Assembly (NCBI GenBank): GCA_963780545.1
Contig: CAWACK010000008.1
Coordinates: forward strand, 124,001 to 188,000
Reading direction: 5' to 3'
DNA length: 64,000 bases
From: UBA8941 sp963780545
GTDB taxonomy: Archaea; Thermoproteota; Bathyarchaeia; TCS64
Shown here: piece by piece, positions 17,454-26,686 of the stretch
How the letters are laid out: each line of letters opens with the position of its first letter
Position numbering within the stretch: the first letter of the stretch is position 1
Translations under genes and position numbers: made by a program
The notes under the pieces: generated by a model
Database searches by the model: none
What the model was told of the DNA's origin: nothing
The model's input: the letters and a program-made list of their open reading frames with translations, nothing else

Positions 17454-17951
17454 ATGAATCGTCCGGATAAAGACAAGTACTTCTTAGACATCGCCCTTAG
17501 CGTTTCAGAGAGATCTACTTGCACACGGCGCAAATTTGGTGCAGTAATCGTCAAGGACAGCACTATTGTGGGTACGGGCTATAATGGAACTGCAAGAGGA
17601 GTCGTTAACTGCTACGAAGTTGGCTGCATAAAGGATAAGATGGAGTCACCACAGGGGGCAGCATATGATTATTGCCCTGCAGTCCACGCCGAGGAGAACG
17701 CAATTATTAACAGTAATAGGCCTGACAGGATAGGCGCCACTCTCTACATAGCAGGTAAGGATAATGACGGGAAATTGACCTTAGCCGTGCCATGCCAGCG
17801 TTGTCGCAGGAAGATCATGAACAGTCAGATCAAAGAAGTTATAATACTAAGTAGCGATGGGAATCCAATACATTATGACGTCTCGAAATATGCTCAAGGG
17901 GATAGCGAATGGTATACGGATGCCCTGAAAAAGTCGAAGAAACAAATTTAG
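17454..17951 (+). CDS. Deoxycytidylate (dCMP) deaminase-family protein
   Basis: 165 residues. Zinc-dependent cytidine-deaminase fold with the catalytic HAEEN (His and Glu) at about residue 80 and the second zinc motif PCQRC. The segment GTGYNGTARG and the extra CYEVGC region are typical of dCMP deaminase/ComEB proteins, which make dUMP for thymidylate synthesis. Start ATG 17454. Confidence 0.9.
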   Translation: MNRPDKDKYFLDIALSVSERSTCTRRKFGAVIVKDSTIVGTGYNGTARGVVNCYEVGCIKDKMESPQGAAYDYCPAVHAEENAIINSNRPDRIGATLYIAGKDNDGKLTLAVPCQRCRRKIMNSQIKEVIILSSDGNPIHYDVSKYAQGDSEWYTDALKKSKKQI

Positions 17952-17974
17952 TGTGTTTTAAAGATAACTTAGTT

Positions 17975-17986
17975 AAACTTATAAAG
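17975..17986 (+). promoter_or_regulatory. Probable TATA box of the coiled-coil gene
   Basis: AAACTTATAAAG 34 bases before the ATG at 18020. Confidence 0.35.
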
Positions 17987-18019
17987 CAAGCCACTAAACG
18001 CAGAACCGGAGGCTGATAT

Positions 18020-18157
18020 ATGAGTCAGGAGAAAAAGATCAATGACCTCGAGGTAGAAGTAGCAGGTCTAATCGACAAAATTGATGGAATCGAAGAGAAG
18101 CTCGAGGAGATAATGGAGCGCCTCAGCGAGATAGAGGAAAAACTCGAGGAACTCTAA
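18020..18157 (+). CDS. Tiny coiled-coil protein
   Basis: 45-residue open frame from ATG 18020 to TAA 18157, preceded by a strong GGAGG at 18008-18012 (7-base spacing) and a TATA-like AAACTTATAAAG at 17975-17986. The protein is almost one continuous heptad helix: repeated I/L at a and d positions with Glu/Lys between (KIDGIEEKLEEIMERLSEIE). It has no cysteine and no membrane segment, so it most likely forms a parallel or antiparallel coiled coil and acts through oligomerisation or binding a partner. Function unknown. Confidence 0.65.
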   Translation: MSQEKKINDLEVEVAGLIDKIDGIEEKLEEIMERLSEIEEKLEEL

Positions 18158-18338
18158 CCCCCTCACAAATTTAAAAAAACCAATTCGTTTGTTGCAAACG
18201 TAAAGAGATAGTTCTTATAGATTGCGTAAATTTGTCGTTGCTTTTTTTGAACATACATCTAGGTTAATTTTGGAACGAAACTCCAAGAACTTCTTAATCC
18301 ACGAGAAAAATTGATTCTAATATTTTTGCGAACTGTAA

Positions 18339-19556
18339 CTATATCTTCATGACTTCCTCACGTACAAAGATAAAGCCAAACACAGACGACAAAGCACAGA
18401 TCGTCAAGAACTACCACCCCCAAGAATAAGAGCCTGTCACGTCGATTATAAGGCCAAATAGGGGCGAACCTATAATATTCCCTATAAGCCCGATCATATT
18501 GGAGTAGCCAACAGCTAATCCTGCGTTCTCCCTCCCAGCGAACTCCGAGACGAGCACGAAGTTCAGCCCACCCCACCCAAGGGCTGAGAATCCGAACAGG
18601 GCGAATATTACCGAGAGCACTACATAGGGAGTGCTCGAGGTTATGTATTGCATTAATATTGAAAAGACAAAAGACATCAATCCTGCGAGCAGTAAAGGCT
18701 TCTTTCTGCTCCCACCGAAGAGTCGATCGCTCATGGCCCCGAGTAAGGGTTTCCCGATTGCTCCACCCGAGTTCACAATCGCGAGGAAGCCCCCAGCGAG
18801 AGTCACGGAGATGCCAACGAACTCTTTTAAGTATATGATTAGGTAGGTTGTCATGGCGAACTGCACGATCATAAGCCCGATGCATGATAGGCTGATGAGG
18901 AAGATGTTTCCTGCGCGCGCGGCATTCTTGTTCGATCTTGACATCGGCTTCGAAGGCGCAACGTCAATTAACGTATTTGGAGCGTCCTTATAGAGGGTGT
19001 ACGCTATCACCGCGATGATGATTGTAACTATACCTATGTCAACAAAACCGGTGCGCCACCCATAGAATATTGCGACTGTTGGGAGGGTTGCAGCCGTAAT
19101 TATACCTCCTACGTTCACGGCAGTCTGGTTGATCCCGATGGTTGTCCCTCGCTCCTTGATAGGGAACCATGTCAGAAGGGCCTTCGTTGAGACGGTGGGG
19201 AAGGCGCCGCATCCAAAGCCTGCCACGATGAGGAGGACGAGTGCCGTAGGATAGTTGGTCACGAAGTACATTCCTAGAACGAGTGCTCCTGCGAAGGATG
19301 TTCCAAGCAAGATCATCTTCCTAACACCAAGATCGTCAACGAGCCATCCAGCTGGTATCTGCGCCACAGTGTAGCCTACTGCCACCGCTGAGACGAGAAT
19401 ACCTATGTCAAATCTTGAGAGATTCAGATCAGTTGCTATGAAGGTCGAGAGGGGAGGCACCGCGTTTCTGATTAGGTGGACGCTCATATAGGTGAGCCAT
19501 GTCACCATTAGGACAACCTACCGGTAGCGCTTGACGTCCGCGTAAATGGCAGCCAA
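18339..19556 (-). pseudogene. MFS transporter interrupted by two in-frame TAG codons
   Basis: The uninterrupted middle part (ATG 19508 to TAG 18411, 365 residues) is a major facilitator superfamily permease with about eleven hydrophobic helices and the loop motif DDLGVRK. In the same frame upstream of ATG 19508 the sequence reads VKRYR, TAG (19518-19520), VVLMVTW, where MFS proteins commonly have Trp in RYRW. At the other end, after SYSWGW and TAG (18411-18413), the same frame goes on as FLTICALSSVFGFIFV, a twelfth helix, to a second TAG at 18339. So both ends carry an amber codon inside apparent coding sequence. If read through from TTG 19556 it would be about 405 residues, the normal MFS size. 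The substrate is unknown. Confidence 0.7.
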
Positions 19557-19882
19557 TCTGGGTCTTCTATCAACTTTCCTAATATTATATAACTTTAATT
19601 GGTCATATTGAGTACTTCGTTTAAAGTAGACAGATTACTATCAACCAAAGCAACCAAATATTGTACTTGATATTCCTTTAAGAAGAGGTTAGACCTTAAG
19701 CGACGACAATATAAATATGCAATCAAACCAGAAGATTTTGGTAATAAGTAAAAGTAGATTAGAGTTCGTGGCTGCTCATAAAAATACAGGCAAAACGTAC
19801 AGTTAAAACAAATCTAATCTAAGAAGGCTCTAAGCTTATGGATGCTTTTTAAGACAGGCCTAACAACACCAGTACGCAACCG
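19557..19882. other. Intergenic region between MFS gene and hflX
   Basis: No supported gene. A 29-codon ATG frame at about 19717-19806 has no ribosome-binding site. A TATA-like GCTTTTTAAG about 35 bases before the hflX ATG is a candidate promoter. Confidence 0.4.
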
Positions 19883-21136
19883 ATGCCCGAAGAAGTTAGA
19901 CCTAAAGAGATCTTGAAAGGACGAGCAATAATCTGCATGCTCAAAACCAATGTTCATGATCATAAAATATACCGTGTCAGACTCGATGAACTAAAGAACC
20001 TTGTCGAAGCTCTTGGAATAGAGGTCTTTGGCGAGATCGTCCAGACCCGATATAGACCCTTTGAACGTTATTGCATAGGTAAGGGAAAGGTGGAAGAGAT
20101 CAAGAAACAAGCGGAGAAACACGACATTCAGCTAGTCGTCTTCTACAACTTACTAAAGAGCAGCCAGAAACTAGCTCTCATCAAGGGCACTGGATGCGAT
20201 GTTATTGACAGATACGAACTAACTCTCGAAATTTTCGACCAAATGGCTTCCGATAACCTAAGCAAACTTCAGATAGAATCCGCGAGACTCGAAAAATTGG
20301 CGCCTTTCTATAAACTCGCTGCCAACGTCCACTTTACTCATGACCGTCCATTCTTTCACAGCGGTGGTGAGTATGGTTTCCGTGGTCAACTCCGAGAGAT
20401 ATCACGCCGCCAAGCCGACATCAGGGAAGATATAGAGTCGATGATGATTGAGAAGAGAAGACAAATCGACAACAGACAAAAACTTGGCTATCCGACAATA
20501 TGCATCGCTGGATTCTACAACGCAGGCAAGACAAGCCTGTTCAACGCACTAACAGGGGAGCATAAGCCAGTAAGTGACCGTCCTTTCACGACACTTAGTA
20601 GCAAATATCAAAAGAGGTACATCGACTCAAATACAACTGTTCTCTTTATAGACACAATCGGCTTTGTTCTTGATCTTGACCACCGTCTCATTAAGAGTTT
20701 TCAACTCAATTTTGAGGACATTCGTAGCGCTGATGTAGTCATACTTCTTTTCGAAATAACTGATCCATCCCTCACACTGAAGCTCAAGCTTGATGAGGGT
20801 ATTAGTCTACTTCGAGATATCGGTGTTCCAATGGAGCGTTTAATTTTAGTCTTCAATAAGATCGACAAATCTCCAGAATCGCCTGCTATTGTTGAAAAAG
20901 AGCTCAACTTAAGTCACTACGATATCCCTTGGATATCAGTATCCGCCAAACAACGCAACAATCTAAATGACTTACTCGATCTCATCGCATGGAAGATCAA
21001 GGAACTCAAGGAGAAGCCGTTCACTCACGATGAGTCCTTTAGGATACCTCAACCCATCGATGAAGCGATCAAATCAGAGGAGGTCGAAGAAGACTCTGAC
21101 ATCGAAGACGACGAAGAAGACGAAGATGAAAGCTAA
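19883..21136 (+). CDS. hflX: GTPase HflX
   Basis: 417 residues. Ribosome-associated GTPase that splits or rescues stalled ribosomes. N-terminal HflX domain (VEALGIEVFGEIVQTR and IGKGKVEEIK), helical linker with FFHSGGEYGFRG, then the G domain: G1 GFYNAGKTSLFN at about residues 209-220, G3 DTIGF, G4 NKID. The usual HflX GxGE motif is altered to HSGGEYGFRG. The C-terminus is an acidic tail (EDDEEDEDES) that overlaps the next gene by 11 bases. Confidence 0.94.
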   Translation: MPEEVRPKEILKGRAIICMLKTNVHDHKIYRVRLDELKNLVEALGIEVFGEIVQTRYRPFERYCIGKGKVEEIKKQAEKHDIQLVVFYNLLKSSQKLALIKGTGCDVIDRYELTLEIFDQMASDNLSKLQIESARLEKLAPFYKLAANVHFTHDRPFFHSGGEYGFRGQLREISRRQADIREDIESMMIEKRRQIDNRQKLGYPTICIAGFYNAGKTSLFNALTGEHKPVSDRPFTTLSSKYQKRYIDSNTTVLFIDTIGFVLDLDHRLIKSFQLNFEDIRSADVVILLFEITDPSLTLKLKLDEGISLLRDIGVPMERLILVFNKIDKSPESPAIVEKELNLSHYDIPWISVSAKQRNNLNDLLDLIAWKIKELKEKPFTHDESFRIPQPIDEAIKSEEVEEDSDIEDDEEDEDES

Positions 21137-21839
21137 AGAGGTACTCAGAAGGATCCTTTCTATTTCAAAAAGTCGTTGGGATCCAAACAGGGGAGACACA
21201 TTCAAATCACTAATAAGGACTGTACTCAGCCAAAACACCAAATGGAAAAACGAAGAAATGGCCTATAGACGCCTCGAACAGATGGTCGGCATTACTCCAC
21301 AGCAACTATCTAAGGCCAGTTTAGAAGAAATAGCTGATGCCATAAGACCTGCCGGCATGTATAACCAACGAAGCCGAATCTTGAAACAGATCTCTACTCA
21401 AATTATAGAGCTCTACAACGGAGACATCACCCAGATTGTCACTAAATCATATCTAGAAGCCAGATCAGAACTGATGACCCTACCAGGTGTCGGTAAAAAA
21501 ACTGCAGACGTTGTCTTACTCTTCAGCGCTGGTAAGGAGATTCTGCCTGTTGACCGTCACATCACAAGAATATCAAAGCGACTCGAACTAGTACTCAAGA
21601 ACGCGGATTATGACGAAATACGTCTAACCCTCGAGGCAGCAGTAGAACCTAGCAGCTATCTAGAAGCACACATTTCCCTAATTCAGTTCGGTAGAGATAC
21701 ATGCAGGGCACTCAACCCAAAGTGTCATGTATGTATACTTAGAGACCTATGCCCATATCCCGAAATAAAGGTGAAAAATAAGCTTCATTCACCCAAACAA
21801 GCAGTTCCTGAAAGAAAGAAGCGAAAACAAGCTGAATAA
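21126..21839 (+). CDS. nth: Endonuclease III (DNA glycosylase/AP lyase)
   Basis: 237 residues from ATG 21126, which overlaps the end of hflX. A longer open frame exists upstream but only through the hflX tail. HhH-GPD glycosylase that removes oxidised pyrimidines: helix-hairpin-helix LPGVGKKTADVV with the catalytic Lys, catalytic Asp in PVDRHI, and a [4Fe-4S] loop with spacing C-x6-C-x2-C-x5-C (CRALNPKCHVCILRDLC). The basic C-terminal tail probably contacts DNA. Confidence 0.95.
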   Translation: MKAKEVLRRILSISKSRWDPNRGDTFKSLIRTVLSQNTKWKNEEMAYRRLEQMVGITPQQLSKASLEEIADAIRPAGMYNQRSRILKQISTQIIELYNGDITQIVTKSYLEARSELMTLPGVGKKTADVVLLFSAGKEILPVDRHITRISKRLELVLKNADYDEIRLTLEAAVEPSSYLEAHISLIQFGRDTCRALNPKCHVCILRDLCPYPEIKVKNKLHSPKQAVPERKKRKQAE

Positions 21840-21921
21840 GGAATTATAAAACAATATACGAATCATTTAAATGTAAGACTCGCAGATTCACTACAGCTAA
21901 TAAAAATTAGGAGAGGCAACG

Positions 21922-22932
21922 ATGCCTAGGCCAAGATCACCTAGAAAAGGGTCAAAATCATTTTACCCCCGACGCAGAACCAGCCATTTCAATGCACGCA
22001 TTCAGGAATGGCCAGAGGTCACAGAGGGTCCTCAGCTCCTAGGCTTCGCCGGATACAAGGCAGGGATGACTCACCTCTATCAGATAGAGGATAGGGGAAA
22101 AGTTCCCGAGTTCGGTTTGGAAGTCAAGGTCGCAGCAACTGTAATCGAGGCTCCACCTATAGTGGTCCTTGCCGTAAGATCCTACAAAGAAACTGTCGAT
22201 GGACTTAAGGTAATGACCGAGGCATGGATGGCAGAACCCCCCAAAGATGCCATGAAAGTCCTGAAGAATACCAGAAAACCTGATCCAGCCAAAGAACTTG
22301 AGAGGATTGTGGCCACTAAAGAGAAGGTTAAGGAGATAAGGATCTTAGGCGCAACTCAGCCTAAACTTACCTCTCTTGAAAAAAACATCTCAGATTTAAT
22401 AGAGATAAAGATCGGAGGGGGGAGCGTCGACCAACAGATCGAGTACGCAAAGGGTCTGCTCGGAAAAACGATTACAGCCTCTCAAGTATTCCAGCCAGGA
22501 GAAACGGTTGATATAGCAGGTGTCACAAAAGGCAAGGGATTTCAAGGTCCGGTGAAACGGTTCGGTATCCGCATACAGCAGAACAAGTCTCGTAAGACGA
22601 TTAGGGGAGTCGCTTCAATTGCACCCGTTTCACCTAGGACGATTCATCCACATGTTGCCCGAGCAGGCCAGATGGGCAGTCACCACCGTGTAGACTTCAG
22701 CAAGCGCATTTTAATGATTGGAAGCGATAATGCAAGGTTTTCTCCAGCGGGAGGCTTCAATAGATATGGACCTATCAAGAGTGAATGCATCATCATCAAG
22801 GGCAGCGTCCAGGGTACACCCAAGAGACTTATCCGCCTTAGAAAACCTATGAGGGGCACAAGCTACCCTAAAACTGCACCCCAAATAACATACATTAATA
22901 CCGAGTGGGGCAAGGAGAAGATAAAGCAATGA
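21922..22932 (+). CDS. rpl3: Ribosomal protein uL3
   Basis: 336 residues, the long archaeal form. First gene of the large ribosomal cluster. Typical segments: LLGFAGYKAGMTHLYQIED, VTKGKGFQGPVKRFG, and GQMGSHHRVDFSKRIL. Binds 23S rRNA near the peptidyl transferase centre. GGAG lies just before the ATG. The stop overlaps the uL4 start (ATGA). Confidence 0.97.
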   Translation: MPRPRSPRKGSKSFYPRRRTSHFNARIQEWPEVTEGPQLLGFAGYKAGMTHLYQIEDRGKVPEFGLEVKVAATVIEAPPIVVLAVRSYKETVDGLKVMTEAWMAEPPKDAMKVLKNTRKPDPAKELERIVATKEKVKEIRILGATQPKLTSLEKNISDLIEIKIGGGSVDQQIEYAKGLLGKTITASQVFQPGETVDIAGVTKGKGFQGPVKRFGIRIQQNKSRKTIRGVASIAPVSPRTIHPHVARAGQMGSHHRVDFSKRILMIGSDNARFSPAGGFNRYGPIKSECIIIKGSVQGTPKRLIRLRKPMRGTSYPKTAPQITYINTEWGKEKIKQ

Positions 22933-23693
22933 AAGTTCCAGTCCTAAACCTCGCAAACGAGAAGATCGATGAGATCGATCTTCCAAAGGTCTTTGAGACT
23001 CCAATTAACCCAGAAGTTATCAAGAGAGCCGTCATTGCACAGCAAAGCCACGGCTTCCAATCACAAGGCAGAGACCCAATGGCTGGAAAAAGAAATACCG
23101 CTTTAAGCAGAGGAACGGGCCACGGGCAAGCGAGGCTTCCTCGACTTAAGCAAAGTGGCAAGGCGGATTTCGCTGTACAGGCTGTAGGAGGCCATCTGGC
23201 AATGCCACCTAGGTCTGAGAAGGTCACTATAAAGAGGATCAATAAGAAGGAGAAACGCCTCGCAATACAATCAGGCATAGCGGCGACTGCAATCAAGGAG
23301 ATCGTAGCTGCACACGGTCATGCTATCGACAGCGTAGCTCAGCTCCCACTCGTCATCGACGACTCACTTGAAGGCGTTCAAAAGACTAAGGACATTCAGG
23401 AGCTATTCACGAAGATAGGAATTTGGGCTGATATCGAGCGCGCGGACCGAAACAAGATCAGAGCAGGTAGGGGAAAGATGAGGGGAAGAGGTAAAAAAGA
23501 AGGTAAGGGTCCGCTCATCGTAATCTACGAGGATAAGGGTGTCAGCAAGGCTGCTAGGAACCTACCAGGCGTAGATGTAACCGTGCTAAGAAACCTAAAC
23601 GCAGAACTTCTGGCACCTGGCGCACATCCGGGCAGACTCGTGGTCTGGGCTAAATCTGCCTTCACAGCCATAGACGAGTTGTGGGAGGACTAG
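22929..23693 (+). CDS. rpl4: Ribosomal protein uL4
   Basis: 254 residues from ATG 22929 (MKVPVLNL), which overlaps the uL3 stop. The internal extended loop that lines the exit tunnel is visible (GRDPMAGKRNTALSRGTGHG, ARLPRLKQ). Ends KSAFTAIDELWED. The TAG stop is followed after one codon by TGA. Confidence 0.96.
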   Translation: MKVPVLNLANEKIDEIDLPKVFETPINPEVIKRAVIAQQSHGFQSQGRDPMAGKRNTALSRGTGHGQARLPRLKQSGKADFAVQAVGGHLAMPPRSEKVTIKRINKKEKRLAIQSGIAATAIKEIVAAHGHAIDSVAQLPLVIDDSLEGVQKTKDIQELFTKIGIWADIERADRNKIRAGRGKMRGRGKKEGKGPLIVIYEDKGVSKAARNLPGVDVTVLRNLNAELLAPGAHPGRLVVWAKSAFTAIDELWED

Positions 23694-23695
23694 AA

Positions 23696-23956
23696 ATGAA
23701 GCCACATGATGTCATAAAATACCCGACAATGACAGAGCGCAGCGTATACATGATCGAGAACGAAAATAAACTCGTCTTCATTGTAAGCCGCGAAGCCACA
23801 AAGCAAGATATTGCAAAGTCCATTAAGGAACTCTATCAAGTCGAGGTGAAGGAGATCAACACCCTAATTAATAGACAGGGTGAGAAGAAAGCCTTCATAA
23901 AGCTCAAGGAAGGCTACAATGCCTCTGAGGTCGCCATAAAACTCGGTATACTTTAG
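23696..23956 (+). CDS. rpl23: Ribosomal protein uL23
   Basis: 86 residues from ATG 23696 (MKPHDVIKYPTMTERS). Tunnel-exit protein that docks SRP and the translocon. Conserved NKLVFIVSREATKQDI and KKAFIKLKEGYNASEVA. TAG stop backed by TGA one codon on. Confidence 0.96.
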   Translation: MKPHDVIKYPTMTERSVYMIENENKLVFIVSREATKQDIAKSIKELYQVEVKEINTLINRQGEKKAFIKLKEGYNASEVAIKLGIL

Positions 23957-23965
23957 GTGTGAATA

Positions 23966-24697
23966 ATGGGAAAAAGAATTAAAGTACAACGACGTGGACG
24001 CGGAACGCCAGTCTTCCAGGCAGCTCACACGGGAAAAGTCGCCCAAGCCAGATATCCCGAAGCCACGAGTGAGTCAATCTACGGAATGGTTAAAGACATA
24101 GTTCACGAAGCTGGAAGAGGAGCTCCATTGATACTCGTAGAACTCAGCAACGGTCAGACCTTTTATACTGCAGCCTCCGAAGGAACTCACGTCAACCAAG
24201 AAATAGCAATCGGTGCAGATGCCCCACTCACCGTTGGAAACGTAATACCACTCGGAAAAATCCCAGAAGGAACACTCGTAAACAATATCGAACTCAAACC
24301 AGGAGACGGCGGCAAAATCGTACGCGCCTCAGGAGGCTATGCAACCGTCATAGCTCATAACCTTGGAAAGACCGTCGTGAAACTCCCATCAAAGAAAAGC
24401 ATACTGATACACGCAGAATCACGAGCAACTATCGGAGTAGTTTCTGGCGGAGGCAGACTCGAGAAACCACGACTAAAGGCGGGAGAAAACTTCCTTGCAG
24501 CTAAAGCAAACAATAAAGTCTATCCAACTGCCCATGGAGTGAAGATGACTGCCGCCAGCCATCCACATGGTGGAGGACGTCACAGGCGTCCTGGAAAGTC
24601 GACAACTGTTAGCAGAAATTCCCCACCAGGAGCAAAGGTAGGCCTTATCGCAGCAAGAGTCTCCGGAAGGGGAGGCTCAAAACGACAGAGAAGTTAA
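23966..24697 (+). CDS. rpl2: Ribosomal protein uL2
   Basis: 243 residues. Central 23S rRNA-binding protein needed for subunit joining and peptidyl transfer. Starts MGKRIKVQRRGRGTPVFQA and has the C-terminal AHGVKMTAASHPHGGGRHRRPGK-type loop (conserved His) and a basic end KRQRS. Confidence 0.97.
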   Translation: MGKRIKVQRRGRGTPVFQAAHTGKVAQARYPEATSESIYGMVKDIVHEAGRGAPLILVELSNGQTFYTAASEGTHVNQEIAIGADAPLTVGNVIPLGKIPEGTLVNNIELKPGDGGKIVRASGGYATVIAHNLGKTVVKLPSKKSILIHAESRATIGVVSGGGRLEKPRLKAGENFLAAKANNKVYPTAHGVKMTAASHPHGGGRHRRPGKSTTVSRNSPPGAKVGLIAARVSGRGGSKRQRS

Positions 24698-24738
24698 CCG
24701 ATACGAATAAATAAAACGAAATGATGGAGAGATGAAGA

Positions 24739-25122
24739 ATGCCAAAGAACTTCCAATACCGAGGACGAAGCGTCGAAGACCTCAAGGCAATGTCAATGGA
24801 TGAGTTCATTAACCTCCTACCAAGCCGTATGAGGAGAAGCCTACGAAGAGGCCTAAGCAACGAACAAAGAATAATCTTAGAACGCTTAAGACAAAACAAT
24901 GGTAAACCAATAAGAACCCATGCACGAGACATGGTAGTTCTCCCAGAGATGATCGGAAAAACCATTCTTGTACATAGCGGTCAAGAGTTCGTAGAGATAA
25001 GGATCAATGAGAAGATGCTTGGTCACTACCTAGGAGAATTTGTGATAACGAACAAGCTGGTCCGCCATGGTAAGCCAGGTATAGGCGCTTCAAGGAGCTC
25101 AATGTATATCCCTCTGAAGTAA
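24739..25122 (+). CDS. rps19: Ribosomal protein uS19
   Basis: 127 residues. Small-subunit head protein. N-terminal extension (FQYRGRSVEDL, LPSRMRRSLRRGL) is archaeal; core RTHARDMVVLPEMIGKTILVHSG and LGEFVITNKLVRHGKPGIGAS are standard. Ends an AT-rich, possibly transcriptional break before uL22. Confidence 0.96.
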   Translation: MPKNFQYRGRSVEDLKAMSMDEFINLLPSRMRRSLRRGLSNEQRIILERLRQNNGKPIRTHARDMVVLPEMIGKTILVHSGQEFVEIRINEKMLGHYLGEFVITNKLVRHGKPGIGASRSSMYIPLK

Positions 25123-25349
25123 AATAAACTTCAGCTTCTTTATTCATTAATAATATTTATAATAAACTATATTATAATTAGTCATATATTACATTCTTAA
25201 TAAAACATTAAAAAAAACATACAAAATTACCTTCATAATAAAATTCACAAAAAAACTCATAATAATCCCTTATAGATACAATCAGCAACCGAATTTAGAT
25301 AACGTTTTTATATAAAGTCCCGATTTCAAGTAAGGCGAACGGTGCGTAT
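25123..25349. other. AT-rich break inside the ribosomal cluster
   Basis: 227 bases, very AT-rich, no gene. It separates uL3-uS19 from uL22-secY, which elsewhere in the cluster are packed with 0-40 base gaps. Runs of T after the uS19 stop (CTTCAGCTTCTTTATTC) may terminate the upstream transcript. Confidence 0.5.
25305..25317 (+). promoter_or_regulatory. Probable TATA box for the uL22-secY operon
   Basis: TTTTTATATAAAG lies 33 bases before the uL22 ATG with AACG just upstream as a possible BRE. This is the clearest TATA box in the window and implies an internal promoter splitting the ribosomal cluster. Confidence 0.6.
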
Positions 25350-25811
25350 ATGCCATCCTGGAGATACTCGGTAACAGGTCTAGATCCGGACAAGACAGCA
25401 ATAGCCAGCGGTAGGGATCTTAGAATCAAGCCAAAGGCTGCTAGAGAGATCTGTAATTACATTAAGGGCATGAAACTCGACAAAGCTAAGGAGACCCTTC
25501 AAGAGGTAGTGGAACTTAAGAGACCTATACCTTACTACAGGTACAGGCTTAAGGTACCTCACAGGGCAGAGGCCCAGGGATTTGATGCTGGCCGATACCC
25601 CCAGAAGGCAGCAGGTGAGATACTACACGTTTTAGAGGCAGTCGAGGCAAACGCCGAGTTCAAGGGGCTAGACGCAGAAAATTTGAAGATCACACACATA
25701 GCGGCTCACAGAGGCCGCAGAATAAGAAAATTCATACCACGTGCCTTCGGAAGGGCTTCCCCATACTTTAGGCACCTAACTCACATCGAGGTCGCAGTCG
25801 AGGAAGTGTAA
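25350..25811 (+). CDS. rpl22: Ribosomal protein uL22
   Basis: 153 residues. Begins MPSWRYSVTGLDPDKTAIASGRD and contains KAAREICNYIKGM and the tunnel-loop YRLKVPHR with ITHIAAHRGRRIRKFIPRAFGRASP near the end. First gene after the internal promoter. Confidence 0.96.
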   Translation: MPSWRYSVTGLDPDKTAIASGRDLRIKPKAAREICNYIKGMKLDKAKETLQEVVELKRPIPYYRYRLKVPHRAEAQGFDAGRYPQKAAGEILHVLEAVEANAEFKGLDAENLKITHIAAHRGRRIRKFIPRAFGRASPYFRHLTHIEVAVEEV

Positions 25812-25813
25812 TT

Positions 25814-26686
25814 TTGTCTGTAGTCAAACGTATTATTCGGGACAGCAAAGAGCGTATGGCTGTTGATGAGCTCCTCTCTAAGGAATTCGAGGAAGCCGGT
25901 TATGGTGGCATCACACTAACGAAGACGCCGCTTGGTGCCCAGATTAACCTCTATACTATGAGGCCTGGTAGAGTCATAGGTAAAAGAGGCAGAGCAATAA
26001 AAGATGCGTCAGAGAAACTTGAAAAACAGCTTGGTCTTGTTAATCCACAGATAACTGTCGTTGAGATCGAAGTTCCAGAGCTTAATCCACATATAATGGC
26101 CGCCAGAGTAGCTAACGCCCTTGAGCGCGGAGTTCACTTCCGCAGAAGCATCTTCTGGAGTCTCCGCAGAATCATGGACAGTGGCGCACTCGGTTGCGAG
26201 ATCATATTAAAAGGGCCTATTAGGAGTGCAAGAGCTAGATTCGAAAAAGTAAGTGAAGGATATATTCCAAAAGCCGGAGAACCTTCCAAGAGATGGCTAC
26301 GCCACGCGACTATCCACGTCAAACAAAAGAGGGGTATACTTGGCGTAACCGTTAATATCATTCCACCAGATGCAAAGTTTCCAGATAAGATCAGCCTCAA
26401 GGACCTTCCTGAGATTGAATACCCGGAGGAAGAGGTATACATGCCAGAAGGCTTAGAACCTGAATCTGAGCAGGGACTGACTGAGGAACAAATCCCACAG
26501 CCCATCGAACAAACTGAAGCCGTAACTGAGACTTCGAAAGAAGTTGTTCACGATGAATCAAGTAAAGAGGAGTCAGTCCAAACCGAGGTAAAGCCAGCAG
26601 ATCACCCAATAAATGTAGAAAAGCAGGAAGAAGAGCGGACCAAATCCGAAACCGAAAAGTCGAAGGAAGGAAACGAGGAGATTTAG
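25814..26686 (+). CDS. rps3: Ribosomal protein uS3
   Basis: 290 residues, TTG start 2 bases after uL22. KH domain with GRVIGKRGRAIKDASEKL at about residues 55-75, then the C-terminal S3 domain (GALGCEIILKGPIRSARAR). The last about 85 residues are a Glu/Lys-rich acidic tail, longer than in many archaea. The TAG stop abuts the TTG of the next gene, which is in the same frame. Confidence 0.96.
   Translation: MSVVKRIIRDSKERMAVDELLSKEFEEAGYGGITLTKTPLGAQINLYTMRPGRVIGKRGRAIKDASEKLEKQLGLVNPQITVVEIEVPELNPHIMAARVANALERGVHFRRSIFWSLRRIMDSGALGCEIILKGPIRSARARFEKVSEGYIPKAGEPSKRWLRHATIHVKQKRGILGVTVNIIPPDAKFPDKISLKDLPEIEYPEEEVYMPEGLEPESEQGLTEEQIPQPIEQTEAVTETSKEVVHDESSKEESVQTEVKPADHPINVEKQEEERTKSETEKSKEGNEEI

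Noticed and set aside
17357..17563. 68-codon minus-strand frame across the dCMP deaminase start
   Set aside because: Mostly antisense to the deaminase N-terminus and its promoter.
19717..19806. 29-codon ATG frame upstream of hflX
   Set aside because: No ribosome-binding site, no recognisable pattern.
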